Assembly (NCBI RefSeq): GCF_016775475.1
Contig: NZ_JAEUXJ010000005.1
Location: 248,001 to 312,000 of the forward strand
From: Belnapia mucosa
GTDB lineage: Bacteria; Pseudomonadota; Alphaproteobacteria; Acetobacterales; Acetobacteraceae
Length of the DNA stretch: 64,000 nucleotides
Direction: 5' to 3'
Of the stretch, positions 56,982 through 64,000 are shown in pieces. Each line of letters opens with the position of its first letter. The stretch's first letter is position 1. The position numbers and the translations under genes are program-made. The notes below the pieces were generated by a model. That model did not search any database, was not told where the DNA came from, and saw only the letters and a list, made by a program, of their open reading frames with translations.

Positions 56982-59534
56982 TCAAGCCGGCCGCCCGGGC
57001 CGCGGCGGGTCGGCGGCGGCACTGGCCGGGTCCTCAGGCCAATTATGCTTCGGGTAGCGGCCGCGCATCTCCTTCCGCACCTCCAGCCAGCCGCCGCGCC
57101 AGAAGCCGGCGAGATCGCCGGTGACGGCGACCGGCCGGCCGGCAGGGGAGAGCAGCGCGACCTGGAGCGGCACGCGGCCCTCGGCCAGGGGCGGCAGGCG
57201 GGTCAGGCCATAGAGGTGCTGCGGCCGCGCCTCCAGGGTCGGCACTTCGCCGGTATAGTCGATGGCGGCGCTGCGCCCGGCGGGCAACGGGAGGCGGGCG
57301 GGCAGCGCGGCATCCAGCCGCTGGCGGCGATCCCAGGGCAGGCCGGCCAGCAGCAGATCCGGCAGGTTCAGCCCGGCGAGGTCGGCCAGGCGCGACCGGC
57401 CGTGCAGATGCGGCGCGAGCCAGTCCTGCACCGTGGCGGCGAGCGCCGCATCCGAAGCGTCCGGCCAGGCCTCGCCCTCCACTCCCCGCATCCAGCGCAG
57501 CCGGGCCTGGAGCTGCCGCGCGGCTGGAGTCCAGGGCAGGTCGCGCAGGCCGCGTTCCGCCACCGCCGCGGCCAGAGCGGCGGCGACCAAAGCGGGGTCG
57601 GGATTGGGCAGCGGCTGCTCCTCCAGCACCAGCGGCCCGAAGCGGAGGCGGCGGCGGGCCAGCACGGCACCGGCGCGGGCATCGAAGGCGGCGCCTTCCT
57701 CACGCCGGAAACGCTCGGGGAAGCGCGCCTCCAGCACGGCGCGGTCGAGGGGCGCGGCCATGCGGATGCGCGCCTCGGTGCCCTGCAATTCGAGATCGGC
57801 GACAGCCAGCAGCGGCGATTTGGACAAGGGATCGGTGGCGGGCAGGCGCGCCCCCTGGCCGGAGGCAAGGCGGAAGGCGCCGGCCATCACGCCGCGCACC
57901 GCGGCGATGCGGTCGGGGAAGCCGGCGGCCAGCAGGGCGCCGGGATCGCCCTCGGGATGGGTGCCGCCGTGCAGACCGAGCCGGCGGCGATGCAGCGCGG
58001 CAGCGCGGCGGATGCGCTGCACCGTCGGGCGATCGGCATTCGGATGATCGCCGCCATGCAGCAGGTCGAGGCGCAGCGTCACATCGCTCGGCGCCTCGCG
58101 GCCGCGGATCGGATCGCGCTCCTCCAGCAGCGCGGCGAGGTCGGCGGCCAGCGCCCCCTCCCCCTCCCCCTCGGCGGCGGCCAGCATGCGGGCGAGGCGC
58201 GGATGGGTGCCGAGCCGGGCCATGCGCCGGCCGGTCGCGGTGATGCGCCCCTCGGCATCCAGCGCGTCGAGGTCGCGTAGCAGGCTGCGGGCGGCGGCCA
58301 GCGCCCCGGCCGGCGGCGGGTCGAGCCAGGCGAGATCGCCCGGCGCGGCGCCCCAGGCGGCGAGATCGAGCGCCAGGCCCGACAGCTCCTCCTCCAGGAT
58401 CGCCGGCCGGTCCTGCGGGGCGAGGCCGCGATGCAGCGCCTCCGACCAGAGGCGGATGGCGACACCGGGCGCGGTGCGGCCGGCGCGGCCGGCGCGCTGC
58501 TCGGCCGCCGCCTTGCTGATGCGCACGGTGACGAGCCGCGTCAGCCCGGTCGCGGGGTCGAGCCGCGGCGCGCGACGGAAGCCGCCATCCACCACGATGC
58601 GCACGCCGGGCACGGTCAGCGAGGTCTCGGCGATGGAGGTGGCGAGCACCACCTTGCGCCGCGGACCTGGGGTCAGCGCCCGGTCCTGCTCGGCCGGCGG
58701 CATCTCGCCATGCAGCGGCAGCACATCCGCCTCGATCCCCGAAAGGCGTTCCGCGGTGCGCCGGATCTCGCCCCAGCCGGGAAGGAAGGCGAGGACATCA
58801 CCCTCATGCGCCCGCAGCGCCGTGCGGATGGCGCCGGCCATGGCTTCCGGCAGGTCGCGCGGATCGGCGAGGTCGCGCGGGCGATGCTCGATGCTGACGG
58901 GCCAGGCGCGGCCGAGGCTCTCGATGGTCGGCGCGTCGCGCCGTTCAGGCGCGCCGATACCCTCGCGCCGTTCAGGCGCGCCGGGACCAGCGCCGAGCAA
59001 GCCGGCGAAGGCGCCGCCATCCAGTGTCGCCGACATGGCCAGCAGGCGCAGTTCCGGCCGCAAGGCGCGCTGCAGGTCGAGGCAGAGGGCGAGCGCCAGG
59101 TCGGTGTCGAGATTGCGCTCATGCGCCTCATCGAACAGCACGCCGGCAACGCCATCGAGGCCGGGGTCGGATTGCAGCCGGCGCACCAGCAGCCCCTCCG
59201 TCACCACCTCGACCCGCGTCGCGGCGGAGACCGCGCGGTCGAGCCGGGTGGAGAGGCCGATGGTGCCGCCCGGCGCGGATTCGCCGAGCAGCTCGGCCAT
59301 GCGTCGCGCGGCGGCACGGGCCGCGACGCGGCGCGGCTCCAGCACCAGCAGCTTGCCCCCGGAGGCCCAGTCTTCCTCCTTCAGCACCAGCGGCACCAGC
59401 GTGGTCTTGCCCGCGCCGGGCGGGGCGATGAGCACGGCATTGGAGCCGGCGCGCAGCGCGGAGGTGAGTCCCGGCAGGGCCTCGGTGACGGGCAGGTCGG
59501 CCAGAGGGAGGGACGAAGGGAGGGACGGAGGCAT
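56982..59534 (-). CDS. hrpB: ATP-dependent helicase HrpB
   Basis: 850-residue DEAH-box helicase. Walker A APPGAGKTTLV near 41-51, motif Ia LEPRRVAARAAARRM, DEAHERN box, SATLDGGAF, and motif VI QRAGRAGRTAPG; the HrpB-specific C-terminal domain (about 600-850) follows. Bacterial HrpB proteins are RNA or DNA helicases of unclear role. Around residues 185-205 a tandem repeat duplicates the segment GAPERR (see the 27-bp repeat). ATG 59534 is the first start giving the compact N-terminus. Confidence 0.93.
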   Translation of the reverse strand: MPPSLPSSLPLADLPVTEALPGLTSALRAGSNAVLIAPPGAGKTTLVPLVLKEEDWASGGKLLVLEPRRVAARAAARRMAELLGESAPGGTIGLSTRLDRAVSAATRVEVVTEGLLVRRLQSDPGLDGVAGVLFDEAHERNLDTDLALALCLDLQRALRPELRLLAMSATLDGGAFAGLLGAGPGAPERREGIGAPERRDAPTIESLGRAWPVSIEHRPRDLADPRDLPEAMAGAIRTALRAHEGDVLAFLPGWGEIRRTAERLSGIEADVLPLHGEMPPAEQDRALTPGPRRKVVLATSIAETSLTVPGVRIVVDGGFRRAPRLDPATGLTRLVTVRISKAAAEQRAGRAGRTAPGVAIRLWSEALHRGLAPQDRPAILEEELSGLALDLAAWGAAPGDLAWLDPPPAGALAAARSLLRDLDALDAEGRITATGRRMARLGTHPRLARMLAAAEGEGEGALAADLAALLEERDPIRGREAPSDVTLRLDLLHGGDHPNADRPTVQRIRRAAALHRRRLGLHGGTHPEGDPGALLAAGFPDRIAAVRGVMAGAFRLASGQGARLPATDPLSKSPLLAVADLELQGTEARIRMAAPLDRAVLEARFPERFRREEGAAFDARAGAVLARRRLRFGPLVLEEQPLPNPDPALVAAALAAAVAERGLRDLPWTPAARQLQARLRWMRGVEGEAWPDASDAALAATVQDWLAPHLHGRSRLADLAGLNLPDLLLAGLPWDRRQRLDAALPARLPLPAGRSAAIDYTGEVPTLEARPQHLYGLTRLPPLAEGRVPLQVALLSPAGRPVAVTGDLAGFWRGGWLEVRKEMRGRYPKHNWPEDPASAAADPPRPGRPA
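58936..58983 (-). repeat. 27-bp-period in-frame duplication inside hrpB
   Basis: A 21-bp identical segment containing CGCGCCGTTCAGGCGCGCC occurs at 58936-58956 and 58963-58983. Period is 27 bases, so it adds nine residues (GAPERREGI / GAPERRDAP) without frameshift. It sits between helicase domains 1 and 2. Confidence 0.85.
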
Positions 59535-59681
59535 GGCCGGGGCATAGCCCGAGGCCAGCCGCGCGCCCATGCCGAAGCGACCTTCCGTGACACAGGACTG
59601 CGACAAAGCCCCGGGACGCGACATCTGGGCGCGACCTGCGGGCGCGAAAACCCGGACACGCGCTCCACTGCAAGGCTTTCG

Positions 59682-60305
59682 ATGTCCCCCTTCCGCCTCG
59701 CTGCCCTGGTCCTGCTTCTCGCCTCATCGGCCGCCGCTGCCGATAGCCCGGCCTGCCGTGCGGCCTGCGGGGCGATGGCGCAGTCCCGGGCGGCCAATCC
59801 GGTGCCGGTGCAGGCCTGCCTGATCCGCTGCGAGGCCTCGGCCCGCTACCAGGCCGGGCTGCGCGGTGGGCAGGCGGCGGCGCTCGGCCGGGTCGCGGTG
59901 GCGGTGACGGGCCCGGTGCGCGGCATGCCCGTGTCCTTCGCCCAGCCGCATTGGGGCGCGATCTATGCCGCGGCCCCGCCGGCGCCGCAGATCGGCATTG
60001 CCTTCGGCGAGGGGGACCGGCTCCTCGCCCATAGCGGGGCAGCGCAGCGCTGCAGTAGCGGGCGCGAGAGCAGCTGCCGGATGCTGCTGGAATTCACTGA
60101 GCGCTGCGGCGCGGTGGCGCAGGCGCGGCGGAAGCGCGGCATCCTGCTGACCGACCATCCCAGCACCTATGAGGTCGCGGCTCTCGCCACCGGCACCGGC
60201 AGCAGCCGGGCCGCGGCGGAGGAAGACGCGCTGGCGCAATGCCGCGGGCGGGACGGCCAATCGGCCTGTCGCATCGCTGCATCCGCTTGCACAGCGGGAA
60301 CGTAA
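59682..60305 (+). CDS. Secreted DUF4189-like protein
   Basis: 207 residues. Signal peptide ending ASSAAAADS near residue 20, then a Cys-rich short segment (CRAACGAM, ACLIRCEASA), and a DUF4189 domain with QPHWGAIYAA, SCRMLLEFTERCGAVA and a C-terminal ALAQCRGRDGQSACRIAAS. DUF4189 proteins are periplasmic or surface, function unknown. Eight or so cysteines suggest disulfides. 147 bases separate it from the divergent hrpB start. Confidence 0.82.
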   Translation: MSPFRLAALVLLLASSAAAADSPACRAACGAMAQSRAANPVPVQACLIRCEASARYQAGLRGGQAAALGRVAVAVTGPVRGMPVSFAQPHWGAIYAAAPPAPQIGIAFGEGDRLLAHSGAAQRCSSGRESSCRMLLEFTERCGAVAQARRKRGILLTDHPSTYEVAALATGTGSSRAAAEEDALAQCRGRDGQSACRIAASACTAGT

Positions 60306-60392
60306 TTTAGGTGCCGCGGCATTAAAACTTCGCTTGCTCGCGGGACCGTGATCTGGATACAGTATGCAAATCGCGCAAATGTGAGGATGGCC

Positions 60393-60638
60393 ATGCAGAC
60401 CAAACTCTCCAGCAAGCCGAGGCGCCTGCCTGCCGCAACCGCCGATGCCGCCGAATCGCGGCGTCGCACGCTGAGCGCGGTGATCGCCCATAAGCGCCGC
60501 TGCCGCGAGGCCGGGGTGCCGGATGCCGCCACCATCAGCCGCATGGTCGAGGCCTTCCTCGCCAGCGGCGGCTCCGTCACCGCCTGCCCCACCGCCTATG
60601 TCCTGCCGGTTCAGAACGGCACCGGCCGCCAGAGCTGA
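60393..60638 (+). CDS. Small basic protein of unknown function
   Basis: 81 residues, Arg/Lys/Ala-rich N-half (SSKPRRLPAATADAAESRRR) and a helical middle AATISRMVEAFLASGG. GAGG 6 bases upstream supports ATG 60393. A TTGCTC-N18-TACAGT candidate promoter is in the AT-rich stretch 60306-60392. No family recognised. It resembles small DNA-binding or regulatory proteins only in charge. Confidence 0.6.
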   Translation: MQTKLSSKPRRLPAATADAAESRRRTLSAVIAHKRRCREAGVPDAATISRMVEAFLASGGSVTACPTAYVLPVQNGTGRQS

Positions 60639-60697
60639 CTGCACCCGGCGGCCGGAGCCCGTCCGGCTGCCAGACCCCCTCGATACGGATTCCGCGC

Positions 60698-61036
60698 ATG
60701 TCCCAGATCATCGTCTTCCCGCTCGCCCGGCCGGCGCCTCGCAGCGGCGGCGCCGATGTCGCCACCCTGGCCGACCGCCTGCACAAGATCGAGCGCAGCG
60801 AGAGCGATGACGAGGCGATCATGGACCTGGTCGTGGATGCCGAGCTGACGGCGCTGGACGCGCTGGCCGCGGCCCCGGCAGCGAGCCAGTCGGATGTGAC
60901 GCTGAAGCTGGCCGCCCTGCTGCGCCGGCTGGAAGCCGAGGACGGCATGGTCCCCGATGGCGAGATGGCGCTGTTGCGCTCCGCCCTGCGGGACATGCGG
61001 CGCCTCGCCCGCCGCCCGGTCGCCGCCCGGGCCTGA
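60698..61036 (+). CDS. Small hypothetical protein
   Basis: 112 residues: starts SQIIVFPLARPAPRSGG then is almost all helical and acidic (LADRLHKIERSESDDEAIMDLVVDAELTALDAL), ending with Arg-rich ALRDMRRLARRPVAAR. No recognised domain. Codon usage fits neighbours. 60 bases after the previous small gene and 47 before the dsbD-like gene, all in one direction. Confidence 0.6.
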   Translation: MSQIIVFPLARPAPRSGGADVATLADRLHKIERSESDDEAIMDLVVDAELTALDALAAAPAASQSDVTLKLAALLRRLEAEDGMVPDGEMALLRSALRDMRRLARRPVAARA

Positions 61037-61083
61037 CCGGGCGCCCCTTGCGGGGGCCCCTGCGCATCCCGTTCTATCCGGGC

Positions 61084-63138
61084 ATGCGCCCCTTCGTTAC
61101 CCTTCTGATCCTGCTGGCCGGACTGGCCGCCGCTCCGGCCGGGGCGGTGGAGAGCGCGGCGGTGCGCTCCCCCCGGGCCACCGCGACCCTGGTCGCCGAC
61201 CGGCTGGCACTCGCGCCCGGTGAGGAATTCCGCCTTGGCCTGCGGCTGCGGCTGGCGCCCGGCTGGCACAGCTATTGGCGCAATGCCGGCGATGCCGGGG
61301 CGGCGCCGGAACTGGCGCTGACCCTGCCCGAGGGCGCCACGGCCGGGACGCTCGAATTCCCCGCCCCCAGCCGCATCGCCACCGGCCCGCTGATGAGCTT
61401 CGGCTATGAGGGCGAGGTGCTGCTGCCTGCGCGCGCCACGGCCTCGGCCACCGCCGATGGCGCCATGCACGTCGAGGCGGAGGCGAATTGGCTGGTCTGC
61501 GCCGATCTCTGCATCCCGGAGGAGGGGCGCTTCCGCCTGACCCTGCCGGTGGCGCCGGCCGGCCGGCTGGACCCTGCCCTCGCCCCCCTCTTTGCCGCGA
61601 CCGAGGCGGCGCTGCCGCGCCCCTCCCCCTGGACGGCGCGGGCAGCGCTGGAAGGGGCGCGCGGCAGCCTCAGGATCGACGGCGCGGGGCTCTCGCCCGG
61701 ACTGGTCCGCGAGGCCGCATTTTTCCCGGATGAGCCGGGGCTGATCCAGAATGCCGCGCCGCAGGCGCTGCGGCTGCGGGATGGCGGCCTGACCCTCGGC
61801 CTGCGACGGCCGGAGGGGGCGGCGGTGCCGGCGACCCTGTCCGGCGTGATGGTGCTGGTCGATGCCGGCGGGCAGCGCTCGGCCTATGCCGTGGCGGCGC
61901 CGGTCGGCGGCGCGGTGGAGGCGGCCGAGGCCGGGCTGCCGCTCTGGCAGGTGCTGGGCTCGGCGCTGCTGGGCGGGCTGCTGCTGAACCTGATGCCCTG
62001 CGTCTTCCCCATCCTGGCCATGAAGGCGATGGCGCTGGCGCGGCTCTCCGGCGCGGCGCGCGGCGCCGTGCGGGCCCATGCCGCGAGCTATACGGCGGGG
62101 GTGCTGGTCAGCTTCCTGGCACTCGCCGGCATGCTGATCGGGCTGCGCGGCGCCGGCCTCGCCGCGGGCTGGGGCTTCCAGTTCACCGCGCCGGCCTTCG
62201 TCGCGGTGCTCGCCTGGCTGATGCTGGCGATCGGGCTCAACCTCTCCGGGGTCTATGCGGTTGGGGGACCGGCAGGGGCCGGGGCGGGTCTTGCCGCCCG
62301 GGGTGGCCATGCAGGCAGCTTCTTCACCGGGGTGCTGGCGGTGCTGGTAGCGACGCCGTGTACCGCGCCCTTCATGGCAGCGGCGGTCGGGGCGGCGCTC
62401 ACCCTGCCGCCGGCTGAGACCCTGCTGGTTTTCGCGGCGCTCGGCCTCGGCTTGGCGGCGCCCTATGCGCTGTTGGGCTTGTTCCCCAGCCTCGCCGGGC
62501 TTCTGCCGCGGCCGGGTGGCTGGATGGAGGCGCTGCGCGGGGCGCTGGCCTTCCCGATGTATGGCGCGGCGGCCTGGCTGGCCTGGGTGCTGGCGCAGCA
62601 GGCCGGGCCGGATGGGCTGCTGCTGCTGCTGGGCGGCGCGGTCTTGATCGGCTTCGCCGCCTGGGCGCTCGGCCTGGCGCAGCGGGGTGGTGGGCGCGCC
62701 GGGCGTCTGCTGGCCGGGGCAGCGGCGATCGGCGCGCTGGCCCTGCTGCCGGGGCTGACCTCGGCGCCTCCCGCCATGGCGGGGGCGGAGGCCGCCGCCG
62801 AGGCCTGGTCGCCGGCGCGGGTCGCGGCGCTACAGGCCGAGGGAAGGCCGGTCTTCGTCAACATGACCGCGGCCTGGTGCATCACTTGCAAGGTCAACGA
62901 GCAGCTCGTGCTGCGGAGCGCGCCGGTGCAGGCGGCCTTCGCGGGCCGGAACCTCGCCTATCTCAAGGGCGACTGGACTGGGGGCGACGCTGTGATCGGC
63001 GCCCTGCTGCGGGAGCATGGGCGGGAGGGCGTGCCGCTCTACCTCGTCTATCCCGCTGGCGGCGGGGCACCGCAGGTGCTGCCCCAATTGCTGACCGAAG
63101 GCATCGTGCTGCGGGCGGTCGAGGCCGCCGCCGGCTAA
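61084..63138 (+). CDS. DsbD/ScsB-type thiol:disulfide interchange protein
   Basis: 684 residues. Signal peptide (about 1-21), an N-terminal periplasmic domain with HSYWRNAGDAG and the cysteine pair in WLVCADLCIPEEG, an eight-helix transmembrane part with redox Cys in LMPCVFPILAMK and ATPCTAPFM, and a C-terminal thioredoxin domain with AAWCITCKVN (Cys599, Cys602). It relays electrons from cytosolic thioredoxin to periplasmic partners. The N-terminal DUF255-free form resembles ScsB. Start at ATG 61084. Confidence 0.93.
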   Translation: MRPFVTLLILLAGLAAAPAGAVESAAVRSPRATATLVADRLALAPGEEFRLGLRLRLAPGWHSYWRNAGDAGAAPELALTLPEGATAGTLEFPAPSRIATGPLMSFGYEGEVLLPARATASATADGAMHVEAEANWLVCADLCIPEEGRFRLTLPVAPAGRLDPALAPLFAATEAALPRPSPWTARAALEGARGSLRIDGAGLSPGLVREAAFFPDEPGLIQNAAPQALRLRDGGLTLGLRRPEGAAVPATLSGVMVLVDAGGQRSAYAVAAPVGGAVEAAEAGLPLWQVLGSALLGGLLLNLMPCVFPILAMKAMALARLSGAARGAVRAHAASYTAGVLVSFLALAGMLIGLRGAGLAAGWGFQFTAPAFVAVLAWLMLAIGLNLSGVYAVGGPAGAGAGLAARGGHAGSFFTGVLAVLVATPCTAPFMAAAVGAALTLPPAETLLVFAALGLGLAAPYALLGLFPSLAGLLPRPGGWMEALRGALAFPMYGAAAWLAWVLAQQAGPDGLLLLLGGAVLIGFAAWALGLAQRGGGRAGRLLAGAAAIGALALLPGLTSAPPAMAGAEAAAEAWSPARVAALQAEGRPVFVNMTAAWCITCKVNEQLVLRSAPVQAAFAGRNLAYLKGDWTGGDAVIGALLREHGREGVPLYLVYPAGGGAPQVLPQLLTEGIVLRAVEAAAG

Positions 63139-63174
63139 AGAAAAAAGTCCAAAGGGTGGGCCTTGCATCCGATC

Positions 63175-63203
63175 ATATCTCGATATATCTGAAATTTAGA
63201 TAT
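63175..63203. promoter_or_regulatory. Tandem palindromes, likely PadR operator
   Basis: ATATCTCGATAT at 63175-63186 (arms ATATC/GATAT) overlaps a second near-palindrome with arms ATATCT (63185-63190) and AGATAT (63198-63203) around GAAATTT. These AT-rich dyads lie in a GC-rich genome directly before the padR gene and resemble the short ATATC-type operators of PadR repressors, suggesting autoregulation. Confidence 0.6.
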
Positions 63204-63225
63204 GTCGAAACACAGTCGGAGAGAC

Positions 63226-63822
63226 ATGATGAGATTCCACTCCTTCCACCGCCACGACCGGCACCACCCCTTCGGCCATCGCTGCGCCCGCGGCGAATTC
63301 GGCCCGCGAGGCGGTCGGCACCATGAGGGCGAGGGGCATCGGCACGGCCGACGCAGCGGCGGCCGGACCGGGCGCCTGCTGGACCATGGCGAGCTGCGCC
63401 CGCTGGTCCTGGCCCTGATCGCCGAGAAGCCCCGCCATGGCTACGACATCATCAAGGCCATCGAGGAGCGCGCCGGCGGCGCCTATACCCCGAGCCCCGG
63501 CGTGGTCTACCCGACCCTGACCATGCTGGAGGAACTCGGCCATATCGCCATTGGCAGCGAGGACGGGCCGCGCAAGCTCTACGCCATCACGCCCGAAGGC
63601 CAGGCCTGGCTGGAGGCCAACCGCCCGACGGCCGAGGCAGTGCTGGCGCGCCTCGCAGCCCATGGGACGGAAGGCGGCCCCTCGCCGCAGATCCTGCGGG
63701 CGATGGAGAACCTGAAGCTGGCGCTGCGCCTCAGGCTCGGCCGTGGCCGGCTGGAACCGGCGCAGGTGACGGCCATCGCCGCGGCCATCGACGCCGCCGC
63801 CACCGCCGTCGAGCAGGCCTGA
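63226..63822 (+). CDS. PadR family transcriptional regulator with His-rich N-terminus
   Basis: 198 residues. The first about 45 residues are rich in His, Arg and Gly (FHSFHRHDRHHPFGHR, RHHEGEGHRHGRR) and may bind metal. The PadR winged helix follows (about 52-130: LRPLVLALIAEKPRHGYDI, GVVYPTLTMLEELGHI). GGAGAG at 63218-63223 supports ATG 63226 or 63229; an ATG at 63202 is inside the operator and rejected. PadR proteins repress efflux or detoxification genes; here the next gene may be the target. Confidence 0.88.
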   Translation: MMRFHSFHRHDRHHPFGHRCARGEFGPRGGRHHEGEGHRHGRRSGGRTGRLLDHGELRPLVLALIAEKPRHGYDIIKAIEERAGGAYTPSPGVVYPTLTMLEELGHIAIGSEDGPRKLYAITPEGQAWLEANRPTAEAVLARLAAHGTEGGPSPQILRAMENLKLALRLRLGRGRLEPAQVTAIAAAIDAAATAVEQA

Positions 63823-63826
63823 GCCG

Positions 63827-64000
63827 ATGCCGCAGTCCGAAGCACGCGTCACGCTGGAGAGCCCGGGCCGATATCTCGGCCAGCTCTGCAAGCATTTCGC
63901 CCATAGGCTGCCGGTGACGCAGGAGGCAGCGCAGGGCTCCATCGCCTTCCCCACGGGGCTTTGCCGGTTGGAGGCGGGGGAGGACCTGCTGCTGCTGCGG
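63827..64000 (+). CDS. DUF2218 family protein, truncated at window end
   Basis: Only the first 58 residues are present: MPQSEARVTLESPGRYLGQL then CKHFAHRLPVTQEAAQGSIAF, a pattern of DUF2218 (small siderophore-interacting-like) proteins. The start is 4 bases after the padR stop, so the two are co-transcribed. The rest lies outside the window. Confidence 0.75.
   Translation, partial: MPQSEARVTLESPGRYLGQLCKHFAHRLPVTQEAAQGSIAFPTGLCRLEAGEDLLLLR

Overview
The window is a GC-rich (roughly 70% or more by eye), gene-dense stretch of bacterial chromosome. Gene content points to an alphaproteobacterium of the Acetobacteraceae, close to Roseomonas-type genera: AddA-type recombination, yicC-gmk coupling, DUF2849-cysI-DUF934 sulfite assimilation, HWE-family histidine kinases, and three orphan Bug/TctC-type solute-binding proteins. 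This placement is inference from gene families, not from a marker-gene alignment. I see no rRNA, tRNA, CRISPR, transposase or phage module.

Layout. 1-3.8 kb (+): 3' part of addA, trxA, and a secreted PQQ-type sugar dehydrogenase. 3.8-7.3 kb (-): a Bax inhibitor-1 protein with promoter and terminator, and a large FtsX-like permease. 7.4-11.3 kb: terC, an SDR, yicC-gmk and an AEC transporter. 11.3-19.6 kb (-): a long co-directional run read as DUF2849-cysI-DUF934-Bug protein-PhnD-like protein-heme oxygenase-surA-rsmA-secreted alpha/beta hydrolase. 19.8-22.9 kb (+): a YbfB-type MFS transporter and a DUF4139 protein. 23.2-29.0 kb: a DSF quorum-sensing locus in which rpfF faces an rpfC-like hybrid kinase, a receiver-PAS protein and an HWE kinase; the HD-GYP regulator RpfG is absent. 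29.3-34.1 kb (+): SDR, Bug protein, then an SDR-GH15 pair. 34.3-40.4 kb (+): a complete peptide/opine-type ABC importer. 40.7-43.9 kb (+): a multi-PAS hybrid kinase. 43.9-45.6 kb: TauE/SafE exporter and a divergent LysR regulator around a perfect 21-bp palindrome. 45.6-51.4 kb: IclR regulator, phthalate-dioxygenase-type oxygenase and reductase, Bug protein, hydroxyacid dehydrogenase and class II aldolase, probably an organic-acid or aromatic catabolic island. 51.7-56.9 kb: XRE regulator, enoyl-CoA hydratase, a palindromic repeat, a small secreted protein, an OmpR-type two-component system, a lipoprotein-type Deg protease and a small tail-anchored protein. 57-64 kb: hrpB, DUF4189 protein, two small unknowns, a DsbD/ScsB-type thiol reductase, a His-rich PadR regulator and a truncated DUF2218 gene.

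Two themes stand out. First, the rpf locus is a complete DSF synthase-sensor set with non-canonical outputs. Second, three unrelated genes (sugar dehydrogenase, rsmA, an OmpR-partner kinase) have no usable ATG, GTG or TTG, yet each has an in-frame CTG overlapping the upstream TGA as CTGA. The predicted N-termini from those CTGs are exactly what the families need, so this strain may use CTG starts in translationally coupled pairs.
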